Of a stretch of DNA of 64,000 bases, positions 43,254-55,640 are shown in pieces. A model generated the notes under the pieces. The model was not told the origin of the DNA. It saw only the letters and a program-made list of their open reading frames with translations, and searched no databases. Numbering within the stretch: the stretch's first letter is position 1; each line of letters starts with the position of its first letter. This DNA comes from Mactra quadrangularis (Eukaryota; Mollusca; Bivalvia; Venerida; Mactridae): positions 55,075,872-55,139,871 of the forward strand of contig CM046301.1 in NCBI GenBank assembly GCA_025267735.1. The letters run 5' to 3'. The position numbers and the translations under genes are program-made.

Positions 43254-45164
43254 TTATTGAGTTTAATTTTTTGTCATAATGTATCATCCCAAACATTTGG
43301 TAACTAATGGAAACGGCCTTATTTACAGACGCATTATTCCCATGAACAAGATGTATTTTTACATACATGTAAATCGAACGTAGTTCTTCTACTCAGAGGG
43401 AAGAAAATATATATTGTATGTTCTATTTTTCAACAGATCAACAAGTGACAATTATACAATATGGTAGCGCGAATTTTTATGAACATTTTTAAAATCTAAG
43501 TGGCTCGAGTTACGGCACATGTTCTTTTAATATTTAAAAGTTAAAACATATCCATATTGTAAAACTCTCGTAACTCTAGCCTGTCAGGTTGTCTAGATTT
43601 ACGGCATTCTCGTCATTCTTGACTCATGGCAAACTCTATCTAGCCACTATCATTTAATATTAACTTGCTTTATTTGAAACTAAGGTCAACCCGAATTACC
43701 GTTGACAATTTGCATCAAACAATCAAACCTTTTCAAATTATTTAATGAATAGGCTTTTCAAATTAATACATTTTTATAGATATTCATCGTATAAGAAACG
43801 TCTACATGAAATTACTCAATCGAAGAAGTCATCCACAAGACATATTTTATATACATGTACCTATCGTTATTGTTAGATTTCATGTGTCAGTGGCGCCTTC
43901 ATTCACTCCGCTGATTTAAATATTTATTACGGTAGTGCTGTACTCATGATTGATAATAATGTATTTAAATCACTTGAGTAAATGTGACATTTGAATAAAA
44001 CTTGCGATATTATCAGTGAAATGCATACCTTCATTACAGAAATAGCACGATAAGTCCGACCAACACAGACACAATCCATAAAAGTTATCCATTTACTTCA
44101 CCAGAAATTAGGAGAATTGTAAAACTCGTTTGTTCGAACGTAACATGAATGACTATGTGTTGAGAATTTTTAAAATTCCTTATATAGTAATGTTAAAGCC
44201 TTCTGGTGGAATGGAGAAGGTGATAATTACACATGAGATGGGTGCTAATTAATTCAATTGTACAATTATCTATTTAAACCTTTCAATTAATGAAAGATAA
44301 TAATTAATAGATTGCAGGATATATTAAGTAATTTCCCGTTTTTATCTCACCGACTATCGTAACCATAATTGCTAATTTCCGGGATTGGATATTTTTTACT
44401 TTTCAGTATCGATTGGCTTTGTGCATTTGTATGATTACACAATACAATAAAGCATTTCCAATTGTCACCAAAAAACCGTAATATTTAGTAATACACCCCT
44501 CAATTTAAGGTTTTGTGGATTTTGTACAATGAATAATTGAAGACGAATTTAAAGTTATATGCATAATATTATGTTCTTTTTGTTTTAATATACGAATGAA
44601 ATAAATAAAACAATATTTTTACCCCCAAAAAACGGCAATTTTGAATTTATCGAATTACTAAATTGTCAAAATATTTTTTACGTATTAAACTAAATACAAG
44701 TCCCAACATTTGTTAAAGAAGCTATTAATATGAAAACTCGACCAAGTTATGTGTAATTTCATCATTTTATACATGTATTTCCAAATAAGGTAGTATCATA
44801 TTACATTACGGATATATTTGATACCATTTTGTTAAATTTATTTAGATTAGTTATTGTATTACTCTTTTTGTTTAAATTCTTGTTGATACGTTACTATTTT
44901 GATAATGAGTGTCATTTTACTTTAATATATACTGTGTACTTTTCAACACAAATTTACTGTTCTGTTCTGTTTTGTTCTATTGTCGGAGATTTTTGCAACA
45001 TTTAATTATTTCACTTAACTATGAATAGCTATGCATACCAACATATTTGCAAAACTTTCCAAAGTAGATATCGTACTTGACTATGGTTTGAATTAGATAA
45101 AGTAAATCTGTTATAAGGTATATACACAAAAAACCTTTTCATACATTATCAAAAGTAAAGGCTC
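43254..45164. other. No gene seen
   Basis: About 1.9 kb of AT-rich sequence with no supported ORF, RNA gene or repeat. Confidence 0.5.
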
Positions 45165-45222
45165 GTACCCAGAGTCTAGTACGATTATCGATACTAGCTA
45201 ACCTCGGGGTACGAGAAAGTAT
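45165..45222. mobile_element. Small palindromic element, family F, copy 2
   Basis: ggctcgtacccagagtctag, tatcgatactagct and ggggtacgaga, similar to 17588-17696 and 59484-59585 but shorter. Confidence 0.5.
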
Positions 45223-46554
45223 CAAAAAATAAAGGCTCAGACCAATGGGTGTAAATCTTATTTCGATTACTTCGACTGATCAGTCGAACTTAAACATGTT
45301 TCTGTATGTATCTGTTTAATATGCATTCATTTTTTATTTATTTGTTAATACAATGTCAGTAATTTTCAAATGTCATTGATTTTATAGTGATAGACTGTAG
45401 TCTTCTTTTACATTATTTTCTATTCTTTTCCACCTTTCCTAACCTTTTTTTATTTTCATACGTCATATAGTTTGTCTAATCAAGATTTTTTATTAGAATA
45501 ATTATGAGGTTACACACCACTAAATAAAATCCTTCTTTGTTGTATATAAAAAGCCTCATTTTTAATGTCAAATTACAGTATGAACCAGGGGTGTTAGATA
45601 CCTCAAACTATATATAGGCTAAAAGATCTATCTATTGCGCACAAAATGATCAGTATTAGAAAAAAGTTACTTTACTTATAAGAAAATAAAATTCGATCGA
45701 AAGTTCCTACCATGAAAACATCCATGTTTTTCATTCATCACAAGCCGTACAGAGTTATGTACCTCCCCTTTTAACCACTCTTAGCGAGCAAACAAAGTAG
45801 ATCTATTGATTTTTTGCATATTTTCATAGGAAAAGCATTGCTAAAGACATACATACTCTTCAATATATAAAAGCACCCAAATGAGAACACCAGGTACTCT
45901 CAAATAATGAATATGCTGCATGTCGCACTTTCTTTTTCCGGCAAATTACTGCTTCCGGTGAACATTAAGTGGTATGTAACCTTTACCGAAGAACAATTCA
46001 TTATTTTTATTTTTTATTTAATGTCTCATTATCAAAAAGTAACATGGTACGTGGACTGCTAAGAAAAAAAAACCATTTGTCTATTTCAAACACCTCCAAT
46101 GAATATTTTAAGCATTTTTTTCCTTTTTGTAATAAATACATGTATGGTTATGTTACTAATTCATCTCAAAGTGAGAGCATATCGAAACCAAAGTAAAATA
46201 TGTATAGATGACAATATGTGCGAATTGAAGTCGTATGATAAAAAGCTTTCTCAAAATTGCATTATTCAATTCAAACTAACTTTGGTTTATATATCAGTCA
46301 ACATCAACAAAAACATAAATATAATGTGCTCCTATACAAGGTCCCTCTAAAGAACTAGATAACTTTCCAACTTCATGTTTTGCCATTGCCTTCACTTCGA
46401 AAGAAAACATGTTTATGTTCATAAATTCGGGCACGACTCCCCCCCCCCCCTCACTTCAAAACTGTCTTAAGCGAAATCAGTGACTTCAGCACTTTGATTG
46501 TTGAAATTTTTCTGACGCATGAAATAAATAATATTTAGTGGTCTATAGGCCAGT
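45223..46554. other. No gene seen; C-run at ~46440
   Basis: AT-rich. Overlapping small plus frames at 45969-46350 have no domain. A short poly-C tract lies at 46440-46450. Confidence 0.45.
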
Positions 46555-46625
46555 TTGTTTGTTTGGGTTTTACGGCGCACCAACACAGAAAGGTCATATC
46601 GCGCCGAAAGCAATTAGTGATACTA
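46555..46625 (-). mobile_element. SINE 3' end (bivalve type), minus copy
   Basis: The minus strand reads attgctttcggcgcgatatg, acctttctgtgttggtgcgc, then cgtaaaacccaaacaaac. The tRNA head is not visible upstream. Confidence 0.6.
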
Positions 46626-47137
46626 TTAATTCAATCGATATTAATGATCTTAAGCTCTATATCTTATTATATACATTTATAAGTTCAAAAAGTTAAGTAT
46701 CGCATATGATGGTACAGACTCAAAAAGTTCTTTAAGTGAGTTAACTTGTCTATAGGCCAAAAATTCATTTAAAATATGTGAGTTCCATTACTAAGTTGTC
46801 TCAAAAGACAACTTATTGCTTCTGCAGCAAAATGGTGAAATTAAAAATGCGACCGCTGTCTATTGAGCTCCAGTCGTTGAAAGCATTTTTTTTCTTTTTT
46901 ACACGATTATCTTGATAGCAAATGCAATTTAATGCTATATTGATATGTATGGTAATTTCTTCACTTTATCACGCGTCATTATTTTTTTATCGTCCCTTGG
47001 TAGAAATACCTCTTAGTATTTTTTAAAGAATCGCTTCATTGATGCCAGACTTGGCTAATCGCATTTAGATTTCATAGGATTAAAACCTTAAGTTGGATTC
47101 CATATTAAAACATTCTAGAATCATACACGTTGTTGAA
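46626..47137. other. Upstream region of the fibrinogen-domain gene
   Basis: AT-rich. Presumed promoter and 5' UTR of the gene starting at 47138. No TATA box or other site can be assigned with confidence. Confidence 0.35.
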
Positions 47138-50100
47138 ATGGAGAGAGTTTTGTCAATTTTTGTTGTTACACAGTTTTTGGGATACAGTTTTGGTGAGTAC
47201 AATAAATTGATGATTTCCGCCTTTATTTCACAATATTTGTTCATCATGTTTTTTAAAACAAATAGATATTAATAAATTTTGTTTGTTTTCTACTTATGTC
47301 CTGACCGAAAAGTTCATATTTTTATTTGTTTGGCACAAATACAGATATAGCTTAAAAAACGGCATCACTTCATAAATATTTTTGTACATTTGGTTACTAT
47401 CGTTTCCTTTTCGTCTATTCACTGGTAGTGTTTGTGCGTAATAATTCATAACGAGGGCGCCGTACAATAAAGTCTCACGGGATACAAGTGGAAAATAGAT
47501 AAAACACTGAAATCAACAAAAAATACCCTCAAACAAATTCAATGTCCTCAGCGCTTTGATTTGTTCTTGTTTATTTCACGTATGCATTACATTACTATTG
47601 AAACGGTCTTTTAAATGTAGTTCACTCCACTGTTTTAGGCTATTCCGACATTCACAAGAAATAATATTCTATACTTTCAGTATTATACTGGCATAAACCG
47701 CAGAAGTCAGATTGCTTAATTTTACAAATATGTATCTAGAAAATAATTTGAATAAAAATTCCCATCGAGCAATTATATCAAAAACATCGCAATGATTAAT
47801 CTAATTCAAATTGAATTGACAGTAAGTTATATAGCTTGCCAACTAATGCCTCGGTCCCATAAAATCGCAGCTTGTTGCGGACCCGTAGGTGCAGACAGCC
47901 GTAGGCCGTGGGAAGCCTTGTGTATTAGGTGACGGTACGCACATGGCACAAAACAACACACCCGTACGGAGCCGTAGCTGGAAGATATGCAAGTTTAATC
48001 CTTACTCGGCCACGATTGTGTTCACGATTTGACTTTGAAACTGATACATGTATCCATGGCTCGTCTCACGGACCCTGGTATAAACGTAACAGTCCGTATG
48101 GGTACACAATAGTTCGTACGAGTCCTTGCGGAGCTTCATCGCACGGCGCCCGTACGGTGCCCTCACGGCTATTTTTATGTTTATGGGACTGTAGCATAAG
48201 GATGATACTATTACCAAAAGCGTCGCTTTTTTAAATACCTCGCATGATGATTTGTACAACTTTTCAGGAAAGTAAAAACGTATATTTTTTAATTTAGTAT
48301 TTAGTAACGACATTTTGTCATTGTTTTCATATTTAAAACTTGGTTTAAAGCCGTCTTATAAGCGAAACAATCGCGTAACAGAAAGCAGAAAGCTGTTTTT
48401 ATGAGAAAATCTTCATAATAATCATTTCCATTTCCGAGTATACGAGATTTTCACCCAAGGAATGTTCGAAAATCTCGTACAAATTTCAAGATCGATAAAG
48501 AGGAAGTCACGTATATTTGTTTATATCAAATTAAAATGTTTAATTACTCATTTGCAACATTTCAAAAGGTGTTTACTTACCTATGTGTGCCTGATTTTTT
48601 ATCACGAAGAATATGCCGTTGTTGTAAACAGTTTAGTTTAACATTGAAATCTACTCGGTTACGAGGTTTTTGAAGGTAAGAAAATTCAACCAATTACTGT
48701 ACAAGAATGTGTCCATGTTGATTTTGAAGTAATGCGATTGGCTATTGTGTCCGGTATTTTTGCAGAATACGAAACGGAATGTCGTTTTTCAATTTTTCAA
48801 GTAAAATTTTTTGCGCAAAAATGATCATACGAGCTAGGTTTTCGAAGGAAAGCGACGAAATGTTGATTTCATTTGCTTTCACATTAAAGACCATCTTGAG
48901 TATTCATTGCAACATTGAAAGATACGGGTTGGGTGGTTTGTTTATCTTTTTGTTTATCAAGATATGGTTTTTTTGCCGTATTGACTTACGTTGAAAAATT
49001 TGAGTTCACAAAGTAATTCGTTGTGTCCAAAGACATATCGTTTGTCCATGTAAACGCTAATCCTTTCATTGGGGGAACATATTATTATAGTGGCTGATTT
49101 ACGCCATGTCGTATTTTCGTTTCTTCGCCGCGAAGATTAGAAAATACGCAAAAACGAAGATACGACAAATTTACAGATTGTCGCATCTTCGTATTTTTGT
49201 TTTTTCTAATCTGCGGCGAAGAAACGAAAATACGTCAGAATAAATGCGACAATTCGACTGATAAAATGTTATGTGTTTTCGCCTTACATCTGTCTTACTC
49301 TTGAAACTCTGTCGTTTCTTCGTCTTTTCGTTTCATCGCCACGGAGATTAGAAAAAACGAAGGCACGACAAATTAACAGTTTGTCGTATGTTCGCATTTT
49401 CGTTTTTTTTTCTAACTTTTGCGGCGAATAAACGAACACGCGACAAAATAATTTATCTGTCGTATTGTTGCATTTATTTTGTCGTTTGTTCGTTTATCCG
49501 CCGCAAAGATAATAAAAAACGAAAATGCGATTCGTTTTTTTCTAATCTTCGCGGCGAAGAGACGAAAACACGAAATGGCGTAATACAATCACCATAGATT
49601 ATGAATATTTGAAGAAATGAGAAATCTGGCGTAACGTCAATTATCAGGTGAACATTTTATGAGTGCATAAAAAATTACGGAACAACTTGATACCTTGTAA
49701 AAGATTCTTTATTAAAAGATAATGACATAAACATGTTAGTATAAATATTGGTTCATTTTATTTAACTGCCAGTGGGGCATACATTAATCCCACCAATTTA
49801 AATACTCGGTTATCTATTTTTGGCAAAGGACAGAAATTAAATCTGGAATGTACTATACTTGTACGTCACGCGAAAATATTTATGAATATTTTAGAAATGT
49901 AGTAAGTATTTAACCAGCTGGGTAAATGTATGTGGCAATAACAGTTGAATATCAAATGCAACCGTTCTGGGACAAAGCACGATTATATTGAGGCTAAACC
50001 TAGATAGGTATATTTTATCAAGGTTGAGTATTCAAAAAGAAGACGATACAAAAAATATTGTAATAATTTCTGTTTACAGGTTCACTGCAATCATCACACT

Positions 50101-52010
50101 GGAAAAATGTTGTACCACTTGACGGTTACATAGCTACAAATGGTACTTTCAAAACGGCAAGCTCACTGGAACGATGCTGTTTGAATTGTCACAAGGTTCA
50201 AACTTGTGCTTCTGTTTTCTACATGGCAGATGAGCCTGTTTCTAATTGTCAAATTCATGACCAAGCGTTCAATCAAACTATGGGGTTGCTGAACACAGGC
50301 AGTACCGAGTACTACGTCATTGCAGGTGATTTGTCTACAACTCTTTAATTATTCAATTTGATGATCGCGGCACAAAAAAATAGAATCACTCCACAATCAC
50401 CTTTAGACTATTTTGGAACCCATGATAAATGTATTTGGTACATGTATGTAGAGAATAAAATCTCATTTCCAATGCAAACGCGACAAATGAAAACATAAGG
50501 TAAATTCTGCTTTCAATTTAATAGTATCATTGATTGCTTTCGGCGCGATATGACCTTTTTGTGTTGGTGCGCCGTAAACCCCAAACAAACAAACAAACAA
50601 TCAATTCAATGTTTAAAATTTGTACTTATTACACATGTTTAGTGCGTGGTTATTCATTAACATAACGAGTAGTTAAAAGTTTTTGATAATATAATGTAAC
50701 AATAATATTTATATTAATTAAATAATATTTTGGAATACATTCGGGATGTTCGTTTTTCATTAATGAAGTCGTAAAACAAAGCATATTTTAGTGTTTTGAT
50801 ATAGGGCTTTTAGTAAATTAAAAATAATATATTAAGCAAAGTATATCATCATATAATTAAGTTCAATACATGCAATGCTTTTATCTTGCAATGTCTTATT
50901 CGGAACACATCGACCTTTCATGAATAAATAATCTCGGAAGGATTCATGGGTGTCTACCCTGGCGGCTTGGGTTTTTACTACCTACGCGAGGCTAAGCACA
51001 GGCGAAGCACGTAACGGTTGTGCAAAATAGTTCTTGTAGTATATGCACGCAGATCTTTGTCAAAACATATTTCTATGTTATCTATTGAACTAAATATTGT
51101 TCAGCGATAACATTGAACTGTGTTATTTCAATAATACGAACTAAAAATGAAATATCACTCATCGTCTAAAGAATCGTGTATGTGTTACCTTCAACACCAG
51201 TAGTTCCAAAATGACGTCTAAATATGTTCGAGGTTATTCTTAGCGAATGGCTGAGAAGTTCCGAATGGCATTGTCTATCACATTTTGGATATTGACGGTA
51301 CACATACTCATTGACTGTTTACGACACTATCTAATTGAGACCTTAACCAATCCTCCAAGTTCCCTACCTCAGGATTGTACCAATACCCTGTTCATTTTTT
51401 AGGCTTAGACTACTGCGACTTCTTGTATCAACGTGGCGCGCCTATATCCATTATTTACAACATCGAACTTGCGAATGAAGTAAAGTTCCCAGTGAAGTGT
51501 GATATGTCACCCGACACGGGAGGATGGATTGTAATACAAGAAAGAACAAGCCCAAGTGACTTTTACAAGACCTGGGAAGAATATAAAGAAGGTTTTGGTG
51601 ATTTAAATGGAAACTTCTGGCTAGGAAACGAGAAAATATGGAGTCTGACAAAAGATGGAAATTGGAAATTACGTGTGGAGCTGACATACGAAGATGAAAG
51701 CGGTTACGCCGAGTATGGTAGTTTTTTTATCGGCGATGAAGCGGCTAAATACTACCTTTATGTTGATGAATACAACGGAACTATTGGCGATAGTCTTTTA
51801 TACCATAAAGGTCGTCGATTTTCAACTCATGACAGAGATAATGACATAGCTGATGAAGAAAACTGTGCACAAAGCGGACGCGGTGCATGGTGGTACGGGC
51901 AATGTCACCACTCGAATTTAAATGGCGAGTTTGGATTGGATATGGTTTGGTTCCATTGGAAGGGTCATGACGTCGTTAGTACTTCAAAAATGATGATAAA
52001 ACTTGTATAA
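47138..52010 (+). CDS. Secreted PAN/apple + fibrinogen C-terminal domain protein (FREP-like)
   Basis: Three exons: 47138-47192, 50080-50325 and 51403-52010, 302 residues. Splice sites are G/gtgagt, tttacag/G, G/gtgatt and tttttag/G; both introns are phase 1, so exon 2 is a symmetric module. Exon 1 encodes a hydrophobic signal peptide (MERVLSIFVVTQFLGYSF). Exon 2 (residues 19-101) has cysteines at 51, 52, 55, 61 and 75, as in PAN/apple domains. Exon 3 (102-302) is a fibrinogen C-terminal domain: GGWIVIQER, FWLGNEKIW, DRDNDI (acidic residues 244, 246, 248 at the calcium site), and cysteine pairs 105/133 and 255/268 around GAWWYGQCHHSNLNGEF. The end after NLNGEF is shorter than usual. Such proteins bind carbohydrates or microbial surfaces in invertebrate immunity (family knowledge). 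ATTAAA at 52075 may be the poly(A) signal. First ATG chosen because of the signal peptide. Confidence 0.87.
47843..48200. mobile_element. Probable DNA element in intron 1
   Basis: ctaatgcctcggtcccataa at the left is a loose inverted match to ttatgggactgtagcataag at the right. The interior is GC-richer than its surroundings, with repeated cgtacgg and ccgtacgg. Ends are imperfect, so moderate confidence only. Confidence 0.45.
48201..49098. other. Intron 1 sequence without recognised features
   Basis: Contains a short hairpin near 48438-48480 (tacgagattttc / gaaaatctcgta). The plus frame at 48779-48994 is not supported as an exon. Confidence 0.45.
49099..49583. mobile_element. Multi-hairpin foldback element in intron 1
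   Basis: Left ttacgccatgtcgtattttc and right gaaaacacgaaatggcgtaa are inverted. Between them ttcttcgccgcgaagatta and its reverse complement recur several times, in both orientations, at about 49121, 49208, 49330, 49415, 49500 and 49545, joined by cgacaaat/atttgtcg. The whole ~485 bp can fold into several nested stems. No coding capacity. Confidence 0.8.
50530..50605 (+). mobile_element. SINE 3' end (bivalve type), in intron 2
   Basis: attgctttcggcgcgatatg, acctttttgtgttggtgcgc, cgtaaaccccaaacaaac, then an aaac-repeat tail to 50600. Confidence 0.65.
51150..51290. mobile_element. Foldback MITE family A, one-armed relic
   Basis: atatcactcatcgtcta, tgacgtctaaatatgttcga, ggttattcttagcgaatggc and gaagttccgaatgg match one arm of the elements at 4425 and 17778, read in reverse complement. 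Lies in intron 2, just before exon 3. Confidence 0.65.
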
Positions 52011-52080
52011 TATAAAACGACTCATACACACGACAGGACCAAACAATGGCACTGAAAGACAACTTAACTTAGATATTAAA

Positions 52081-52450
52081 GATGTTTTGCAGGCGGTCTG
52101 TCCAACAGTACAGTTTTTTGTGTAGTGTCCATCACAAGTGTCTACTAATAGGGCATTAGGCAAAAACACAACAGAAAATCAGATAGATTGAAAATGGGCA
52201 TTTAATTTTAAATACCATAATCAAAATATACAAGATATATACAAGCCGAAATGGCATATCTGGACGGCAAGGCCAAACATGACCAATTCCAGTAAAACCC
52301 AATGCTGTGATGAGTCATTCAATAATTGATAGTTTAGTCAGTTTAAACATATTTTATTGACACAAATATAAATACAATATGCTTTGTACATAAGCACTAC
52401 TTTAAGTAAATATTGCACATCAGAAGAGTCTGTTTAAATCTGTTACATCG
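52081..52450. other. 3' flank of the fibrinogen-domain gene
   Basis: AT-rich, no feature recognised. Confidence 0.4.
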
Positions 52451-53213
52451 TAGGGCTCTATATCGGTTAAAATGATCGATACGATATTCGTATCGATACG
52501 AAATGATCGATATCCGATATATCATATGATATCTTATGATAAATAGCTTTTTAAACAGCAAAACAGTGTTGTTTATTCATTTGTTTTAATTGTAGTAGCA
52601 CCATACTATTTAATACACTGTCTTGTTGATATCTTAAATGTTAAAGTCTTTGACGTTTGCTTTTTTAAAAAAAAATATCATTGCATCCAATGAGTCTGGT
52701 CTAGATTCGGCAAAAGGAAAACATATTTTTTCAGAACTTCAGCTATTTATATGACATATATCACCTATGTACAATCAAGTTCTCTTTACATTGCGGATCT
52801 GTCCGAACAAATTCGAGTGACTACTTGTTCATAGAATTGATCTATATTCTAAATATTGATTGTTATTTCCCGGACTAATTAAAAACAAAAGTACATATTA
52901 AGGACATTCTAACTGCAACAGTTACTTCACTTGATTGAAAAAGAACAAAACATGACATGACCGTGTGAGACGTTTGCTCGAAGGAATGTCATATTATGCG
53001 ATTGTTCGTCCACAGATTGGTCAATGTCGAACTGGAAGCAGTAGAATGTTGATTTGGCAATACAAACTATCAACTGGTTTGCAAGCCTTGGATTTTATTG
53101 GATGACCGTCATTGGTCGATATTTTGTTCGATACGGAAACGTTCAATCCGATATATCTATCGAACCTACAATACCGGTATTCGATATATATCGTATACCG
53201 GTGTAGAGTCCCA
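52451..53213. mobile_element. hAT-like non-autonomous element, second
   Basis: Left tagggctctatatcgg and right ccggtgtagagtccca are inverted, with atatcgat-type palindromes just inside both ends (near 52470-52525 and 53110-53200). Flanks gttacatcg and gttacatg are a near-perfect ~8 bp duplication. Length 763 bp. The ends resemble those at 13730-14231. No transposase frame. Confidence 0.75.
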
Positions 53214-53236
53214 GTTACATGATACGCCTGTACCGA

Positions 53237-53570
53237 CTTAGGAGCAGTGGTCCAGTGGTAGGACGCGCGCTTAGGGATCGAGAGGTCCTGGGTTCGAATC
53301 CCACCTGGGGCACTGCTAATTCCCTTGAGCAAGAAATTTACCTGCGATTGCTTCACTCCACCCAGGTGTAAATGGGTACCTGCGAGGGTGGTATAATTCC
53401 GTTGCGCCAATTTGTCGGCTGCACTAATAAGCGGAGTAAAAAGACTCCCCACGGAGATTGATAGATAGATACCAGTAGCCCAGTGAACAGGGGTAATAGC
53501 TGTAAAGTCGGTGAACGTGCGTAAGCATGAAACTTAGACTATAAAATGCAACTACTTACTTACTTTACCG
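53237..53570 (+). mobile_element. Full-length tRNA-Pro(AGG)-derived SINE
   Basis: The head at 53241-53312 reads ggagcagtggtccagtggta (A box), gcgcgcttagggatcgag (anticodon AGG in a seven-base loop) and ggtcctgggttcgaatccca (T arm with B box), close to an animal tRNA-Pro. A ~230 bp body follows with cccttgagcaagaaattta, gcggagtaaaaagactcccc and atagctgtaaagtcgg, ending atgaaacttagactataaaa and a ctta repeat. Shorter copies lie at 6511, 9789 and 18115. Confidence 0.85.
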
Positions 53571-55269
53571 ACTAATTAACTTATCAAGAGGCTGCGCATC
53601 ACATGTCCAACGTCAGTTTTATACGTTTTGCTAACATCTGGAAAACCATTTCTTTTCAGTGTGCTTCAGTCAAGTCGTCGGCCTTTTAATAGGAAAACAT
53701 TGGTAGGTTTTCCAGAGTCTTTGAAAACAAACTCTGAGTCGTGGCCGAATTTTACTATTCTCTTCTCGAAACCACATTTGGAAAACCGCTCGGGTGATTC
53801 CGTAAACTGACTTACGCAGTAATATTTGAGGTAGTTCCGAATGCTATAAAGTATAGCATTTGTGATGTCATAGTCACGTGGTATTGCCACCATGGTAATA
53901 TGAGCATCAGAATGATCAGAATACTTGGCGTAGATTTATATACATAAATAATTAGACTTTATGACATTTTGTTAAGTGATGGGCAGTAATAAATACTTCA
54001 AATGGAATTGTTTGATGTTAATGTACTTTCGGTGAAGCATGGATAAACAGTATTCCAATGGGAGGCGTTCTGAATCTTTTCAAAATTTATTGAATTGAGA
54101 TTAGAAAAGTGAGGCTAAACCTCATACATTATTAAAATCAATTATGTGTTATCCATGGATGAACTTAGCATAAAAAATAATAAAATATTCTTGATTGTTC
54201 CGTATAATGATTTCATGAGCCACATAATTATGTCTTTGGAAAAAGGCCTTTAATTAATACGTAGTTTATTGAGATGTCCCGAACAATATACTAACGATGG
54301 TATACAATATGTTTGTGCAATAACCCCCCCCCCCCCCCCCAGGAATGGTTGCCCAAAAGATGCTGAGCGCATGATCTAAATGTCAGTCTAGTACAAAGTC
54401 GAAATATCAGACTGTTTGCTAACCTACTTTGGAAAGCCAAATCATATTTTGGTCATACAAGCGATAAGTCAACTTATTTACAACATGGGATATTACTCGA
54501 GCTTACCACTGAGTTTCCAATGATTGTGCAATATCGGCACGCTTCTAGGCTAGAGTTTGGCAACTTTCCACTTTAGAACAAAGGGTTTTCCGTTGTCATT
54601 TGGGCAAATGTTTGACAAATTAATGCAATTTATTGAAATTCAACGAAAAAGAATGAAAATACTATGATCGGATTAAACGATCAAATTCACTAATATCGGC
54701 AGTTGTTATTCTTTAAATTAAGGGAAGTAATAACTACGATGAATTTGGAAAGTTTCTTACTAACTATCTAACTTATTGACAAATAAATTCAGTGTAATCA
54801 GCGCTTTAATTGTTACCGTCTACGTAGATTGACACGTCAATATTTCTTGACGTTGATATTAACGCATTCAAACACGATCGACTTGGCTTCTTTCTTTATT
54901 GGCGCAGCTGTCTAAGCCAACTTTTGATCTATATTTTAACCACTTCTATTTGGTCTACCATACCTGTTTGTTGTCCAATGGAATTATCTTCCCAAGTAGA
55001 GAAATGGATAAAATATATGTTACCATTTGTTATTTATGATAAACAAAAGCGAAGCACAAACAGTAGTTGCTGACTATTTACTCTGTGTATTATGGGTGAC
55101 TCACTATGCTAATTGATTTTACATTCGCCGTGGTACGCTTCTGGTGATCTGACTGAACAGCAAATATGACTATATATACTTCAAACAAAATAAACCCTGT
55201 GTCGCATAATAGGCGATCCTAAACTTGTTTCATTAATCATGTAAATGTATCTAGTGCACATACATACAT
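53571..55269. other. No gene seen; 18-base C run near 54325
   Basis: A poly-C tract at about 54325-54342 ends in cagg. The overlapping frames near 53628-53893 have no domain. No other feature. Confidence 0.45.
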
Positions 55270-55640
55270 TTGGCAGATGGTCAAGTTGTGAGTTGATATC
55301 TTGTCAGTTAGCTTTTGGGACTCAGAGTAGAAACATGTAATTTATGATAGATAAATATTAAGTTTGTCCGAGTGCTGTAAGCGGCTCAAACGTACGTGTA
55401 GAGTTAAGAACATTGCTTTGAATCTTGACTTCATTTTATTACGATATTGGATTTAAAACTTTATAAAGTATGTTTGTAAACAACAACGATCACGTACCAT
55501 TATTAAATGTCACATACAAATTTGTGTTGTTATTAACTATATACTAAAGACTTACGTTGGTGTTGTGAACCAAAGACTGAACTATACACACAACTTTGTG
55601 GCAACGTAACAAACTGTAACATACCGCTACGCCACACCTG
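55270..55640 (-). repeat. Dispersed repeat R2, inverted copy
   Basis: The minus strand reads caaaagctaactgac, attcaaagcaatgttctta, acaaacatactttataaagt, cgtgatcgttg and tggttcacaacaccaac, matching the 3' half of R2 near 25600-25880. Confidence 0.6.

Noticed and set aside
48002..48313. 103-codon minus frame and 101-codon plus frame at 47929-48313
   Set aside because: They overlap on opposite strands within a probable DNA element in intron 1; no domain.
53241..53312. Functional tRNA-Pro gene
   Set aside because: The head is close to tRNA-Pro, but the acceptor stem ends mismatch and it continues into a SINE body found in other copies.
54325..54342. Long C run as a regulatory quadruplex
   Set aside because: Homopolymer C runs also occur at 46440 and inside the family G MITE; no gene nearby to regulate.
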